A DNA stretch of 64,000 nucleotides, taken from assembly GCA_014898425.1 (NCBI GenBank), contig RCSZ01000013.1, forward strand, positions 1 through 64,000, written 5' to 3'. The DNA comes from Botryotinia globosa (Eukaryota; Ascomycota; Leotiomycetes; Helotiales; Sclerotiniaceae). Below the pieces are notes generated by a model. That model saw only the letters and a program-made list of their open reading frames with translations, was not told the DNA's origin and made no database searches. Shown here piece by piece: positions 1 through 11,800 of the stretch (position 1 is its first letter; each line of letters begins with the position of its first letter). The position numbers and the translations under genes were made by a program.

Positions 1-61
1 AATTTTTTGGGGATAACTATTTTCCGGGGATAATTGTTTTCCCCAACTAGAAATTAGGAGG

Positions 62-1112
62 CCGTTTATAAAAACCAACTATTAGTATTTTTCTTATTAG
101 TATTAAATTAATATTGAAATTTCAATTATATAATTCAATTATTTTACATCTCTTTTTAGTTAATTATCATTATATAAATTGAAGCTTTTCTAAAACTAAT
201 ACAAATCAATTAATTTAAAAGATAATTTAAATCTGTTTTCAGAATTCAATATATTATTGAAAATAAGCCTTAATTTTTTATAAAACTTTATTTAATTTTT
301 TATTTAATATTGAATTGAAAATAATAATCAAATTTATTCATTTTGCTAATCACCACCCCCCCTACCTTCAAAATTACTATAGCTTTTTCTTCAATCTCTT
401 CAAAATTAGAATTATTTCAATTCGATCTTTAAACTTTAATATAAAAGATTTCAAAATTCTAATTCCGAATAATTATTATTCAATTAAATCTTTATTAATT
501 TCTTTTTTTTAATTTCAAAAAAGCCCTAAATTAAAGTTAAAAGAGATAATAACTAATTAATAACTTTTAATACTTTTTCATTGATTATTACTCTCCTGTT
601 TTTTATAAATTACTATAGCTTTTTCAATCTCTTAAAAATTAGAATTATTTCAATTCAATATAAAAACTTTAATATAAAAACTTTTCGAATTCTAATTTCA
701 AATAAATATAATTCAATTGAATTTTTATTAATTCCTTTTTTCAGATTTTCGAAAAGCCCTAAATTGAAATTAAAAAAAGTAATAACCAATTTGTAACTTT
801 TAATACTTTTTCGCTAATCACTACCCCTTTGTTTTTAAAAATTACTATAGTTTTTCTTCAACTTTTTCAAAATTAGAATTATTTCAATTGAATATAAAAA
901 TCTCAATATAAAAAATTTCGAAATTCTAGTTTCGAATAAATATAATTCAATTGAATCTTTATTAAATTCTTTTTTCAGATTTTCGAAAAGCTTTAAATTA
1001 AAGCTAGAAGAAATAGTAATTAATTGAAGCGTTTTTGATTAAATTACCACCCCCTTTAGAGTTGTAGTTATCATTAATACTAACCACTAATAAAATCCTT
1101 GAAATAATAGTT
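62..1112. repeat. AT-rich direct repeat, copy 1 (about 1 kb)
   Basis: This block recurs at about 1605-2612 with the same order of motifs: a shared left part (about 115-270 versus 1612-1770) and a right end with the phrase CTAATAAAATCCTTG. Inside are three roughly 235-bp submonomers (about 345-575, 576-815, 816-1045). Each starts near a CACCCCC-like patch followed by ATTACTATAGCTTTTTC. It has no long reading frame and looks RIP-decayed. It could be a decayed LTR or a satellite-like duplication; I cannot tell which. Confidence 0.6.
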
Positions 1113-1129
1113 AATATTATTTTTATTAT

Positions 1130-1604
1130 TCTTATTAATATTTTTATTAATAATTTAGTTTTTTATATTCTTTTTATTTATATTCTTCTTATTTTTCTTT
1201 TTCTTATTATTATTTTTCTTTTTCTTATTATTATTTTTCTTTTCTTTATTAATTTTCTTATTAGTATTCTTATACTTATTAATAATCTTCTTATTAATAA
1301 TCTTCTTATTAATAATCTTCTTATTAATAATCTTCTTATTAATATTCTTCTTATTAATATTCTTTTTATTAGTATTTTTCTTATTAGTATTCTTTGTATT
1401 ATTAGTATTCTTTTTATTTATATTCTAATTATTATTAGTATTCTTATTAATATTTTTATTAGTATTCTTATAATTTATATTATTTTTATTAATTATCTTT
1501 TTATTTATATTCTTCTTATTATTATTCTTTTTATTATTATTCTTTTTATTATTATTCTTTTTATTATTATTCTTTTTATTAGTATTCTTTTTATTAGTAT
1601 TAGG
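1130..1604. repeat. Low-complexity (TTCTTATTAATA)-like array
   Basis: The stretch between the two direct repeats consists almost only of variants of TTCTTATTAATA and TTCTTTTTATTA. It is a degenerate simple repeat with no coding content. Confidence 0.7.
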
Positions 1605-2666
1605 TTAATATTGAAATTTCGATCATATGATTCAACTACCCCATATCTCTTTTCAACTAATCACTACTATACAAATTGAAGTTTTTCTAAAATTAGTATA
1701 AATCAATTAATTTAAATAATAATTTAAATCTGTTTTTAGAATTTAATATATTATTGAAAATAAGCTCTAATTCTTTATAAAACTTTATTAAATTTTCTAT
1801 TTAATTTTGAATTAGAGGTAATAACCAAATTTATTCATTTTACTGATTACTATCCCCCTACCTTCAAAAATTATTATAGCTTTTTCTTCAAACTTTTCAA
1901 AATTAGAGTTATTTCAATTCAATTTTAAAGCTTTAATTTAAAAACTTTTCGAATTTTAATTTCCAATAAATATTATTCAATTAAATTTTTATTATTTTCT
2001 TTTTTTAGATTTTCAAAAAGCTTTAAATTGAAGTTAGAAGAGGTGGTGATCAATTTGTAACTTTTAATGCTTTTTCGCTGATCACTATCCCCTTATTTTT
2101 TTATAAATTATTATAGTTTTTTCAATCTCTTCAAAATTAAGATTATTTTAATTCAATATAGAAACTCTAATAAAAGAATTTTTCTAAATCTAATTTCGAA
2201 TAATTATTATTCAATTGAATTTCTATTATTTTCTTTTTTTAGATTTTTGAAAAGCTCTAAATTGAAATCAGAAGAGATAATAACTAATTGATGATTTTTA
2301 ATGCTTTTTCACTAATCATCACCCCTTTATTTATAAAAATTATTATAGCTTTTTTTCAACTTTTTTAAAATTAGGGTTATTTCAATTTAATATAAAAGCT
2401 TTAATATAAAAGATTTCGAAATTCTGATTTCGGATTAATATTATTCAATTAAATTTTTATTAATTTCTTTTTTTAATTTTTCAAAAAGTTCAAAATTGAA
2501 GTTAGAAAAAGTGGTAATCAATTGGAGCGTTTTTGCCTAGGTTATCACCCCTCTTAGGGTTGTAGTTATTACTAATGCTAACCATCAATAAAATCCTTGG
2601 AATAATAGTTAGGGTTGGGGTCACCACTAATGCTGACCACCAATAAAATCCTCGGAATAATAGTTA
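1605..2666. repeat. AT-rich direct repeat, copy 2
   Basis: This is the second copy of the block at 62-1112, again with three submonomers of about 235 bp (about 1845-2070, 2071-2300, 2301-2545). The terminal phrase (ACCA.CAATAAAATCC followed by GGAATAATAGTTAG) is present twice here, near 2575-2612 and 2630-2666. The same terminal phrase recurs at about 34480-34536, so the repeat is dispersed as well as locally duplicated. Confidence 0.6.
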
Positions 2667-2891
2667 GTATTATAAAAAAACAAAAATAATTCGAATTGAA
2701 AAAGATAATGAAATCTCTAGTAATATAAAAACTCCTTATATTATTAGCTTTTTTCTATTTTACTAGTTTTATAATACTTCTATAATAATAAAAATAATAC
2801 TATTGAATTTATTAAATCAAGATGCATCGAATATATTATTTAACTCTCATTTTTTTTTCTAAACCTGACTCTATATTTCAACCTCCAAATC

Positions 2892-2975
2892 CTAACATAC
2901 AGGATTTAAAACACGGTTTATAACTGGAAGCTGATTGGTCGAGAAAAAGTACGGATGCCCCGTGCGGCGAACATC
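2892..2975 (+). repeat. Dispersed repeat segment A, copy 1
   Basis: About 80 bp starting CTAACATACAGGATTTAAAA and including GAAGCTGATTGGTC is found again at 42096-42170 in the same orientation with a few transitions. It is more GC-rich than its surroundings and has no ORF. It is probably the end of a transposon. Confidence 0.55.
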
Positions 2976-3267
2976 AAAAGTTAGGAAATAGGTCGGAGTA
3001 GGTCTTAATAATTGGTACAGTGGCTACAAACAATATATAAAATATAATTGATTAATATTTTTATATTCTTTGAATTGATAGTTTTCGAATGATGTTATTT
3101 TTATATCAAGGAGAGGAGTTGTTATCAATGTATCAATTGTTTAGTTGATTTTGTGGTAAAAAGTTCGAAAAAAGTTCGATAAAAAGTTGCTAATACGATT
3201 CTGATTGGTTCAGATTTGATTAGTAATAAAAGAGATAAGAGAAGAGATTAAAAAGAAAAGGGAAGGG

Positions 3268-3462
3268 ATTAGATTTATTAGATTTATTAGATTTATTAGA
3301 TTTATTAGATTTATTAGATTTATTAGATTTATTAGATTTATTAGATTTATTAGATTTATTAGATTTATTAGATTTATTAGATTTATTAGATTTATTAGAT
3401 TTATTAGATTTATTAGATTTATTAGATTTATTAGATTTATTAGATTTATTAGATTTATTAGA
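3268..3462. repeat. 9-bp minisatellite (AGATTTATT)n
   Basis: More than 20 nearly perfect tandem copies of AGATTTATT. Because the unit is a multiple of three, the minus strand stays open here (3220-3741) and would read as a Ser-Asn-Lys repeat. This is an artefact of the repeat, not evidence of a gene. Confidence 0.9.
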
Positions 3463-3489
3463 GAAAAAAGAATAGAAAAAAAGAATAGA

Positions 3490-3600
3490 AAGATGGAAAT
3501 TAGAAAGATGGAAATTAGAAAGATGGAAATTAGAAAGATGGAAATTAGAAAGATGGAAATTAGAAAGATGGAAATTAGAAAGATAGAAATTAGAAAGATA
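3490..3600. repeat. 15-bp minisatellite (ATTAGAAAGATGGAA)n
   Basis: About seven tandem copies of a 15-bp purine-rich unit, running into short A-rich and (AAAAGAAAT)-like repeats up to about 3740. Confidence 0.85.
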
Positions 3601-3780
3601 ATTAAAAAGAGAATTAAAAAGAGAATTAAAAAAAGAAATAAAAAGAAATAAAAAGAAATAAAAAGAAATAAAAAGAAAAAAAAAATAGAAAAAAAAAAAA
3701 AAAGAAAAAATAAATAGAAAAAAAATAAAAGAAAGAATCAAGAAAAGAACAATTTAAAAAAATAATTAAAAAGAAAAATA

Positions 3781-3932
3781 AAGAAAGAATTAGAAAAAGA
3801 ATTAGAAAAAGAATTAGAAAAAGAATTAGAAAAAGAATTAGAAAAGAATTAGAAAAAGAATTAGAAAAAGAATTAGAAAAAGAATTAGAAAAAGAATTAG
3901 AAAAAGAATTAGAAAAAGATTAGAAAAAGATT
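3781..3932. repeat. 12-bp minisatellite (AATTAGAAAAAG)n
   Basis: About a dozen tandem copies of AATTAGAAAAAG with one or two slipped units. It continues the purine-rich tract that started near 3480. Confidence 0.85.
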
Positions 3933-4014
3933 TATAAGGTTTTGAGGTTTATTTATATCTTTAATATTTTTATATAAGCTAAAAGCTAGAGGTTAATAAA
4001 GTTCGCGGTTTCGC

Positions 4015-4240
4015 CTTCTTCTTTTTTCCTTCTTTCTTCTTCTTCTTCTTCTTCTTCTTCTGTCGTCTTCTTCTTTTCTCTTCTCTTCTCTCTTCTATTC
4101 TTCTCTTCTTTTCATTCTCTTATTCTTCTTCTTCTATCTATTCTTCTCTATTATTCTTCTTCATTCTTCTTATTCTTCTTATTCTTCTTCTTATTCTTGC
4201 TTCTTCTTCTTCTTATTCTTCTTTTATATTCTTATTATTT
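4015..4240. repeat. Polypyrimidine (TTC)n-rich tract
   Basis: The plus strand is almost pure C and T, dominated by TTC and TTCTTATTC repeats. It abuts the purine-rich tract at 3480-3930, so the strands switch composition at about 3950. No coding content. Confidence 0.85.
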
Positions 4241-4316
4241 TATTTTATTATTATTATTAAAAGATACAATATACAAATCATTATTTATTTTTTAGAATCT
4301 AAAGCTATATAAGACA

Positions 4317-4418
4317 AATATAAACGTAGGTCCTGAGGGGCGTGAAATAAGAACTACGGAAGCGTTAGCGAGCCCGTTGTTATTTTTAGCCCCGAAGGGC
4401 CGAAAAAAGCTCGTTATT
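4317..4418. repeat. Dispersed repeat segment B, copy 1
   Basis: A GC-richer segment containing GAAGCGTTAGCGAGCCCG and the small hairpin GCCCCGAAGGGCC. An inverted copy lies at 42186-42280. It is probably part of a transposon terminus. The 500 bp that follow, up to the gene at 4945, are its 5' flank, with no other feature seen. Confidence 0.6.
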
Positions 4419-4944
4419 AAATAATTTATAATCTTAATTAAAAAGTCGAAAAATAACAAATTATTGATTTTCATATCAAAATTAGAATCAAATTATTTCA
4501 AACCTTATAATAATAATCCATTATAAAGCCTTTGCCTCGAAATCAAAGCCAAAAAATTATGTAATTACTATGTGGTCTGAGGATGAGATAAGTTAGGGAC
4601 GAGGGAGAGGATACATCTAACAGCACGTGATCTACCTCTCCGCTATCTCTTTCTCGTAATGCCAAGCCATGCGCACTTCTTAGATAAGCACGATAAGCAA
4701 TGCAACCTTCTGATCAGATGCTAATAGATATTGTCAGTCTCAGTTTCTTCAATTCACATCAGACATCTTCATCCTAAACTTGCATTCGTGTTCTATATTC
4801 ATATTGATATCGATCTTCCAAGCATTATTAATTGTAACCTCATTACCATAAGAACAGTTCAGTTCTTTTCATCTCCTGATTCGTCGGCCTCACTGACCGC
4901 CGTCACTCTTCAGCTTGCATAAGCATTCTAGATAACCTCAAGTC

Positions 4945-6417
4945 ATGATGGAATACAAAATGGAATACAAACAACCTTTACCAATCTGCTCCCAATTGAT
5001 TACACCTCGCATCATCATCCATGGCGGTGCAGGTAATATTCTCCCCGCGAACCTTCCACCAGCGAAGTATAAGTTATATCACGACTCACTCCTTCGCATC
5101 ATTTCCAACACTCACTATTTCCTCACGTCGCCATCCTCCTTTCCTCTCAACAAAACGTCTTCTTCTACCACCACAGCTCTCGATGCTGTCACCTATGCAG
5201 TCACACAATTGGAAGATAATCCTTTATTCAACAGCGGCCATGGTGCAGTCTTTACTCGTGATGGAATTAATGAATTGGAGGCATCGATAATGGTTTCAAG
5301 TGGGAAGAAGAAGAGAGGAGTAGGACTTATGGGATTACAACACGTCAAGAATCCAATAAAGCTTGCGCGCGAGATGTTGATACGAGGAGAACAAGACTTG
5401 GAGGGTGGGAATGGTGAACATCGAGGGCCGATGAGTGTTGAAGAGGACGTATTTAAGCAAAGCCACGGAGCACAAGGACATGCACAGCTGCACAAATATT
5501 CCGCCGAAAAATTGGCAAAAGAATGGGGATTAGAGCTTGTAGATGAAAAATACTTTTTTGTACAAGCAAGGTGGGATGAACATATATCGGGGTTAAAGAA
5601 GGAGAAGGATAAGAATGGAAATGCATCTTGGGATGCCCAAGAATTTATACCACAAGGAACATGTGGTGCTGTGTGCCTTGATACGGATGGGGTGTTGTGT
5701 GTAGGTACTAGTACTGGAGGCATGACAAATAAATTGACAGGAAGAATTGGGGACACGCCAACGCTTGGTGCTGGTTTTTGGGCAGAAGAGTGGGAGGATA
5801 CGTCGGCGCACGATGACATGCATCGACTTCAACAAATCCGTCGAAGAATGTACAACCAACGGCCAATCCTTGCCTTAGGTGATCAGCTGAAAGGGATTTT
5901 GGCAGATTGTTTTCCAGGTTTGAGTTTAAGATCGTACAATCTGATCTACCAAGAAGCGCTAGAAGATGAAGCTATGATGTCCAGGAAACATTTGAGGGCC
6001 ACCACTATGTCGGGTACTGGAAATGGTGATTCTTTCCTTCGCCTTGCAGCTGCAAGAAGTGCATCGGCAATTGCTCGATATCGCCCTGATACTTCTCTTC
6101 AAGCCGCTATCACAGAAATAACCGGCCCCGATGGAGATCTAGTGAAATCTGCAGGGGACCGATGGAAGAAGACGGGTGAAGGTGAAGGAGGTATAATTGG
6201 AATTGAATTACAGGTTGTAGTTGATGAATCTGGCCGGAAGAGAGATGCAGTGAGTCATGTCGTTGCTGATTACAATTGCGGGGGAATGTTCCGCGCCGCT
6301 ATCAATGAAAATGGAAAAGCTGTGATGAGAGTCTGGAGACCTGGACAGTATGATGGCTTGGAGATATATGCAGGTGAAGGAAGAGAGTATGAGACTGCTG
6401 ATTGGATTGACGCCTAA
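4945..6417 (+). CDS. Thr-type (Ntn-hydrolase) asparaginase / isoaspartyl aminopeptidase family
   Basis: A single exon of 490 aa. Family 'plant-type' asparaginases are made as a precursor that cleaves itself before a threonine, which becomes the nucleophile hydrolysing L-asparagine, beta-aspartyl peptides or, in some members, GlcNAc-Asn. The sequence shows the N-terminal IIIHGGAG motif (about residues 23-30), the DAVTYAV.QLEDNPLFNSGHGAVFT region and the cleavage site GTCGAV with the predicted nucleophile Thr239. Thr257, Arg267 and Asp270 fall at the spacings expected from the E. coli enzyme (T197, R207, D210), and a later SGTGNGD motif holds Thr358. There is a family-atypical segment of roughly 75 residues between GRIGDTPTLGAG and that last motif. 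The start is the first of two close ATGs (residues 1 and 2); the third Met is residue 6. No signal peptide is seen. The exact substrate is not predictable from sequence. Confidence 0.88.
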   Translation: MMEYKMEYKQPLPICSQLITPRIIIHGGAGNILPANLPPAKYKLYHDSLLRIISNTHYFLTSPSSFPLNKTSSSTTTALDAVTYAVTQLEDNPLFNSGHGAVFTRDGINELEASIMVSSGKKKRGVGLMGLQHVKNPIKLAREMLIRGEQDLEGGNGEHRGPMSVEEDVFKQSHGAQGHAQLHKYSAEKLAKEWGLELVDEKYFFVQARWDEHISGLKKEKDKNGNASWDAQEFIPQGTCGAVCLDTDGVLCVGTSTGGMTNKLTGRIGDTPTLGAGFWAEEWEDTSAHDDMHRLQQIRRRMYNQRPILALGDQLKGILADCFPGLSLRSYNLIYQEALEDEAMMSRKHLRATTMSGTGNGDSFLRLAAARSASAIARYRPDTSLQAAITEITGPDGDLVKSAGDRWKKTGEGEGGIIGIELQVVVDESGRKRDAVSHVVADYNCGGMFRAAINENGKAVMRVWRPGQYDGLEIYAGEGREYETADWIDA

Positions 6418-8874
6418 TAAGGCTTGTCGTAATTGGTCCTCACGAATAGTTTTATCAATAACCCACACGAATTCTGTAACCAATGCTCGTTTCCCTAAGC
6501 TGAACAAATTTTCAAGGCCAGCCATATCTAGTGGTTTATTCTCATGCATCCTTCAGTGAGGGCTGGCAAAATTGAAGATGGGTTTTTGGCCAGGGAGTCC
6601 AATCCCTTAAAATCATGACTTGCACAGCTATTGAAATTCAAAGGATAATTCGGATGACCAAATATTGCCCACAGATACACTTTTACTTTCCTCTACCTTC
6701 CGCTACTGTTGATATTCTTCTGGTTAATTATGTCAAGCTCAACCAGCTAAATTGTTCTTAATAAACAATCCCGTATTTGTCATCGCCAAATAAACTTATT
6801 TTTGTCTTGTGATTATATTCTGACTCCATTGTCAAAATTAACTACTCCATCCGACTTCCAACACTCTATATGATCAAGAGGAAATAGCATCGCTATCTCT
6901 CGCCTTTTTTTGCACACGACAAGTTCTGTTCGAAACTCTGACCTATCTCCCTACAATTTCCCAAAACTTCTTTCGGACATTATTCATTCTTGAAGGTTAT
7001 GGTTACCATGGAGAATCGAGCATACCATTCCCCTTCTTGCAGTTTGTTTAATGATTGATTCCGAGAAGTTTAGGTGAAAGTGGAAATAATTATAGTCACT
7101 GTTAAAATATTGCGCGACTTCTTTACAAGAACATCTCATATAAATGGAGCTATGTTTCACGACACAACCTCTCAGTTTGATACAAAGATATGAGCTGGCG
7201 GCTATGTGCTAGATTATTTGCTCGATACTCCCAACCAAAGTCTAGGTAGGTTGTTCTGTCTAATGATCAAGGGCGAGTGTGAGATGTTAAATAACTCGTC
7301 AATGTTTATTTTGCGGTAGTCGAGATCATCTGCCTGCCATAGTGCTTCGGTAAAAGCATCTAGACCTTTAGTCGTGCCAATTCTTCTCAAATGAAGGGTT
7401 GAAAAGGGGGGCGCTTTTATTCTGCACGTTTCAAACAATGTCATTCCCTCCCCTGGTTATGCAAATAAAACTCTGATTGTTTGGGACTTCCAAATTCTCA
7501 AATCTACTGTTATCCCTGGTTCTTGAAGATTTCGAGGTTCAATGCTAGTCTTTTATTCCTCAGTTTCACGTGGCAATATTGTTGACAGCCTTGCTCTTTA
7601 CCCGTCCACGGGTACTTTCATTGTCCACTGAATCCTATCCCGATCCCATGTGCTTTTCTGCTCCTTGATATCTCTAAATTTGCAAAAGTTTTGCCACTTC
7701 TCTCCCCGATAATTCGGTCGCTTATTCTCCATTTTGAAAATAACTGGAAAGTCAGATATATTAGCATTCAACTGCTCTTATCAACTTAGCCAGTGCCCGC
7801 GATGCTCTTCGTGCTAGGGCGAATTCGACAAGGACTTTTTTGAGAGGGGCTGCTATTCTACAGTTTTTCGCAAGGTTGAGCCATGGAACACAAGTTCTAG
7901 CTCAGGGTCCCTCAATCAGCGCTGGAGGCGATTTCGTTCGCACCCTCGAAAACTCAATTTTCTACTTTTAAAGTTCATAGAATTTGACTCGATGTCAAAA
8001 GGTCAGTGTACTGAGGCATCGAGTCCGGTCCATCGCTGAAGGCATCTTAAACCCGAATTAATGGCCAGAACTGATGACTTGACGGGTTTCTCCCATAAAG
8101 CCGGAATATCTATAGGCCGATACTTACATCACAGAAAATGCATCTTGGCTTCGAACTTCAATCGCGATGAGAAGATGATAAAATTTGGTTGACCGTCACT
8201 CCTCAATTGATCAGCCAATGGAATGTTTTTGTAAGTCAGGCAGAATTGGCGAATATAGCTGCAAATCCATGAGTCGAAAAATAGCTGACTCTGGCCGACA
8301 TTCACACCTCCAGGTGATGCAACCACAACTTGCATGTCCAGTTACATTAAAGCCAGACATCAGCATGCGTTCGGGTGGAAAAGCTAGCCAAGAGACACAG
8401 ATCTGGAAGCCATCAAGCTTGTCTTGTTTCAAATTCTTTGCTAGGTCGGGTTGTAATTTGATTGTTAAGCTCTGGATTGTATCCATGGAGAACTAGCAAC
8501 CACTTCAAGCTTTGGCTGGTGGTAGAGTAACTATCCGCTTGTAGTTTGATGTCCTCAATTTTCACCTATCTTAGCTAGGTTATACTAATTTTTCGAGATC
8601 ACAAGTAGCTGACTCCTCTCCCAAGATCACATTATATTAGCTTCAATGTTACCTAGTCAACTCATTTGAGAACTCAATCTCAAAATTCGCCCTAAAGGCT
8701 GGTATCATTCGAACTACAGTACAATGCTAAGCAAACTGTTCTCCCACTGCTTCTGCCATCGGCACGTGACGATAATTCCTTCACAAAAAGCTCTTTCACG
8801 CATGTATGTGTTTTACCTTCCTTTCAGAACGCCCTCATCATATTTTCATTTCATAAAACTCACCAAACAACGCT
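6418..8874. other. Intergenic, no recognised gene
   Basis: About 2.4 kb of balanced composition between the asparaginase stop and the 3' end of the DUG2 homologue. Several ORFs of 60-100 codons occur on both strands (for example minus 8211-8486 and plus 8185-8496), but they overlap one another, show no domain I recognise and have no convincing splice structure. It holds the 3' UTRs of two converging genes and possibly an unrecognised relic. Confidence 0.5.
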
Positions 8875-11800
8875 CTATTTTCTTGGTAACTCCCTGAACA
8901 CCTTCCTGAAGATCAGCCGACTATTGTACAGATTATTAAGCCTGATTCTTTCGTTGTCTGTTTATTTCAAGGATAATTAGCAAAGTTCTTGTAGATGATA
9001 ACTCTCCCACCCAAGCCTTCAAATCCTTGACCGCCGGTCAAAATGAGGAAAAGACTTACCTAGATGCGCACTATCACTTGCTTGTCCACACGGTAAATGC
9101 GCCGCTGGCGCTCCAAACTCCTTTTCCAAGAATCGGATACTTGGAATCGAACCTCCTTCTCTGATGTAGAGCGGCTTCCTCCCTACGCCTCTCACATTCC
9201 CCTCACCGAATCCCTTTCCTTCTTTACTTTTATGCACTGCCTTGCCGCCTTCATCTCCGTACCCTTCATTTTCTTTCTCATTGCGGCTGTTGGAAACATC
9301 TTCCGCGTCCAGTGTTAAGGATGCAAGATCTACCGGTGCAGCCGCTAAACTTGTATGATCACTTCCACCTGTCAAACTCGTAGTTGTCGCAGGTGTGGGT
9401 TTAAGACTTGGCGATGCGCTGATGGGGCTCGTGGGTGAGCTTTCCTTCTCCTTCTCCACATATTTAGGACCTTGTACACTACTCCTTCTAGTATGGTCCG
9501 TAATCGGTCCCCAAACCTCCATAATAGCCTCTTCCAACGTCCTAAAAATCTCATTCTCGGGATCACCGAGCCAAGCATCTGCTTGGTTGTCAATAGTAAT
9601 TGTGAGGTTGTTGTGCGTGTCGAGCTTTGCAAAAGCATCTTGTAGAAATTTTGTCAAAGATTTAATAACATCGTCGACTTCCTGGTTAGGGACCAAACGG
9701 AGGGAGATAGCTGCGCTCGCGTGGGACGAAACCAGAGAACCATCTGGCCCAGAAACTTTATAGCGATGGACAGTCAGATTTGGTTCCCTCCATCTAGCCA
9801 TAATGGATTGTTTCAGAGTATTCGCCGGTCCGAGTTCTGGATTACGACGGAGGAGAGTGGATACAATATCATCGTAACGAGCTTCCTCGGCTGATGTGAG
9901 TGGAAGAATTTCATCATAAAATCCAGGAATTTGAATCCTGTTATGTAGGCCCTTTAACTTTGCGAGGATAGCTGTCAAATCAAAAAGTGGTTCATCCATC
10001 ATAAAACTCCCATCAACTCCACTATGGACATCGGGATGCTTGCTATTGACTTTAACAGTGGCATGAAGAACACCTCTGAGGCCATATGTCAAACAAGGAA
10101 CTTCGTCATCGAGCCAATAACTATTGGCAAGAATGATATAATCAATATCCCCAATCAATTCCTTGTACTTCCTCACTGCATTCTTAAAGCCTCTTGATCC
10201 ACTCTCTTCTTCTCCCTCAATCAAAAATGTAACGTCAGAATCCAAAGCTTTTTCATGAACTAAATCGACAACTCCATATAGAGCAGCCATAATTGGACCT
10301 TTGTTGTCACTGACTCCTCTTCCGTAGAGGTATCCATTTACTCCCTTCATTTGGAAAGGATCGATAATCCATTTCTTCTGCTTATCATCCGCTGGAACAA
10401 CATCATAATGTCCATAAAACAAGATCTTCTTCCTCTTTCCAGCAGTCTCCGGGTTTCCCTTGAACTTGGCGTAAACAATTGGGTTATGATGAGCTTCAGT
10501 TGTTAACATCTCAGTAACAGCTCCATGTTTCTTAAACAGTGTTCTCAAAAAGGTAGCACCTCGTCGACAATCCTCGGCATGATCAGGTCGTGCAGAGATC
10601 GTCTTGAAAGCCACAAAATCTTGCAATGATTTGATAAGTTGGTCATCTTGAAGTGACTCGCGTTTTGGGTATGTGCCCATATCACATCCAGTAACGTCCC
10701 ATATCGAAACCGAACAATCGTTCGCACCAGTTATATAAAGTTGTTGACCATGATGGGTGGCAACCGCGGAAGCCAAAATTCTACCTTCATGAGCTTTCCA
10801 TCGTTTGACACACTGATATTTTTGACTAAAATTCGAGGAACTTTTAAATTGACCATATTGTACCGTGTTGTATTTCTGCAAAATGTGAGCCACTTGTACG
10901 ATACATCTCCACAAAAAACGGGAGAATTAAACTCACCCTAGCATGCCCGGTACTTCCACCACTCCAGAGATACCCCCACCCCATCTGTAAAGTCATAACA
11001 TCCCCTCTATTCGCTCTGATAACTCTCAGCTTCTGTCTCGTATCCAAATCCCACAACTCAATCACTCCCTCCAATTTGCTACTGTAGAGAAAACTTCCGT
11101 CCACCGCCAAACTCAGAACACTTTCCGCATCGTCTTCCCCTAGTCTTTCAATCTCCCTAATCCCCTCGTCTTCATCCTTGCTCAATTTCCACAACTTAAT
11201 TGTACCGTCCCCTCCGCCTGAAATTAGCATATCCTCATCCGCATCAACCTGCCTAGAGACTCCTCGAACCATGAGCATACAGTAGACATAGCCAAAGTGA
11301 GCATATTGTTTCATGTGGGCCTTGTCAATCTCCAACACATCTCCCTGATCCGCAGCGGCTCTTCCAGCGGGCCTCGGTCTTGGTGTGCTTGACCCTCCAT
11401 GTTGCACACTATCGAAAAATCGATGATTCCTCCTATCTGGGTGACGTTCTGGATTTGGTGTAGGTCTCGTGGCGGAATCCCTTAGACTAACCCATTGTAT
11501 ACTCGTGTTTTGAGCTCCCAAATATACCGTTTCGAATTGCGGGGAATAGGCTACGGAAAATACATCGCCGACATCGTAGGTACTGTAGATATGGTATTTG
11601 CGGACTAAAGTGGTAGGACACCATGCATTGACAATGGCATCACCAGCAGATGAGAACAAAAGCTTGCCATCTGCAGATAGGAATAGGGAGAGTACACTGC
11701 GGGTGTGTGCTTGGATGCGCGAAACTAGCTCGTAGGATGCGAGGGACCAAATGACGATTTCTCCATCTTGGGTACCGGCATAAATATATTTTGAACCTAC

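Noticed and set aside
315..796. Two similar small plus-strand frames (315-512 and 581-796)
   Set aside because: They are the same reading of two tandem submonomers of an AT-rich repeat; composition is Ile/Asn/Phe/Lys noise.
3220..3741. Minus-strand frame of 173 codons encoding a Ser-Asn-Lys / Phe-His-Leu-Ser-Asn repeat protein
   Set aside because: It exists only because the underlying minisatellites have unit lengths divisible by three; there is no start context, splice structure or non-repeat coding part.
4317..4418. Mitochondrial or rDNA insertion suggested by the GCCCCGAAGGGCC hairpin
   Set aside because: The segment recurs in inverted form at 42186 with flanking repeat A, which fits a dispersed transposon piece better.
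5193..5819. Antisense frame of 208 codons opposite the asparaginase gene
   Set aside because: It is a shadow of the real plus-strand gene, whose catalytic motifs are unmistakable.
9019..9059. DUG2 ending in the frame continuing past 9060 (residues after DSAHL reading GKSFPHFDRR)
   Set aside because: A GTAAGT donor follows DSAHL, and the spliced exon at 8957-8875 gives DNERIRLNNLY...RKVFRELPRK, which fits the Dug2 C-terminus far better.
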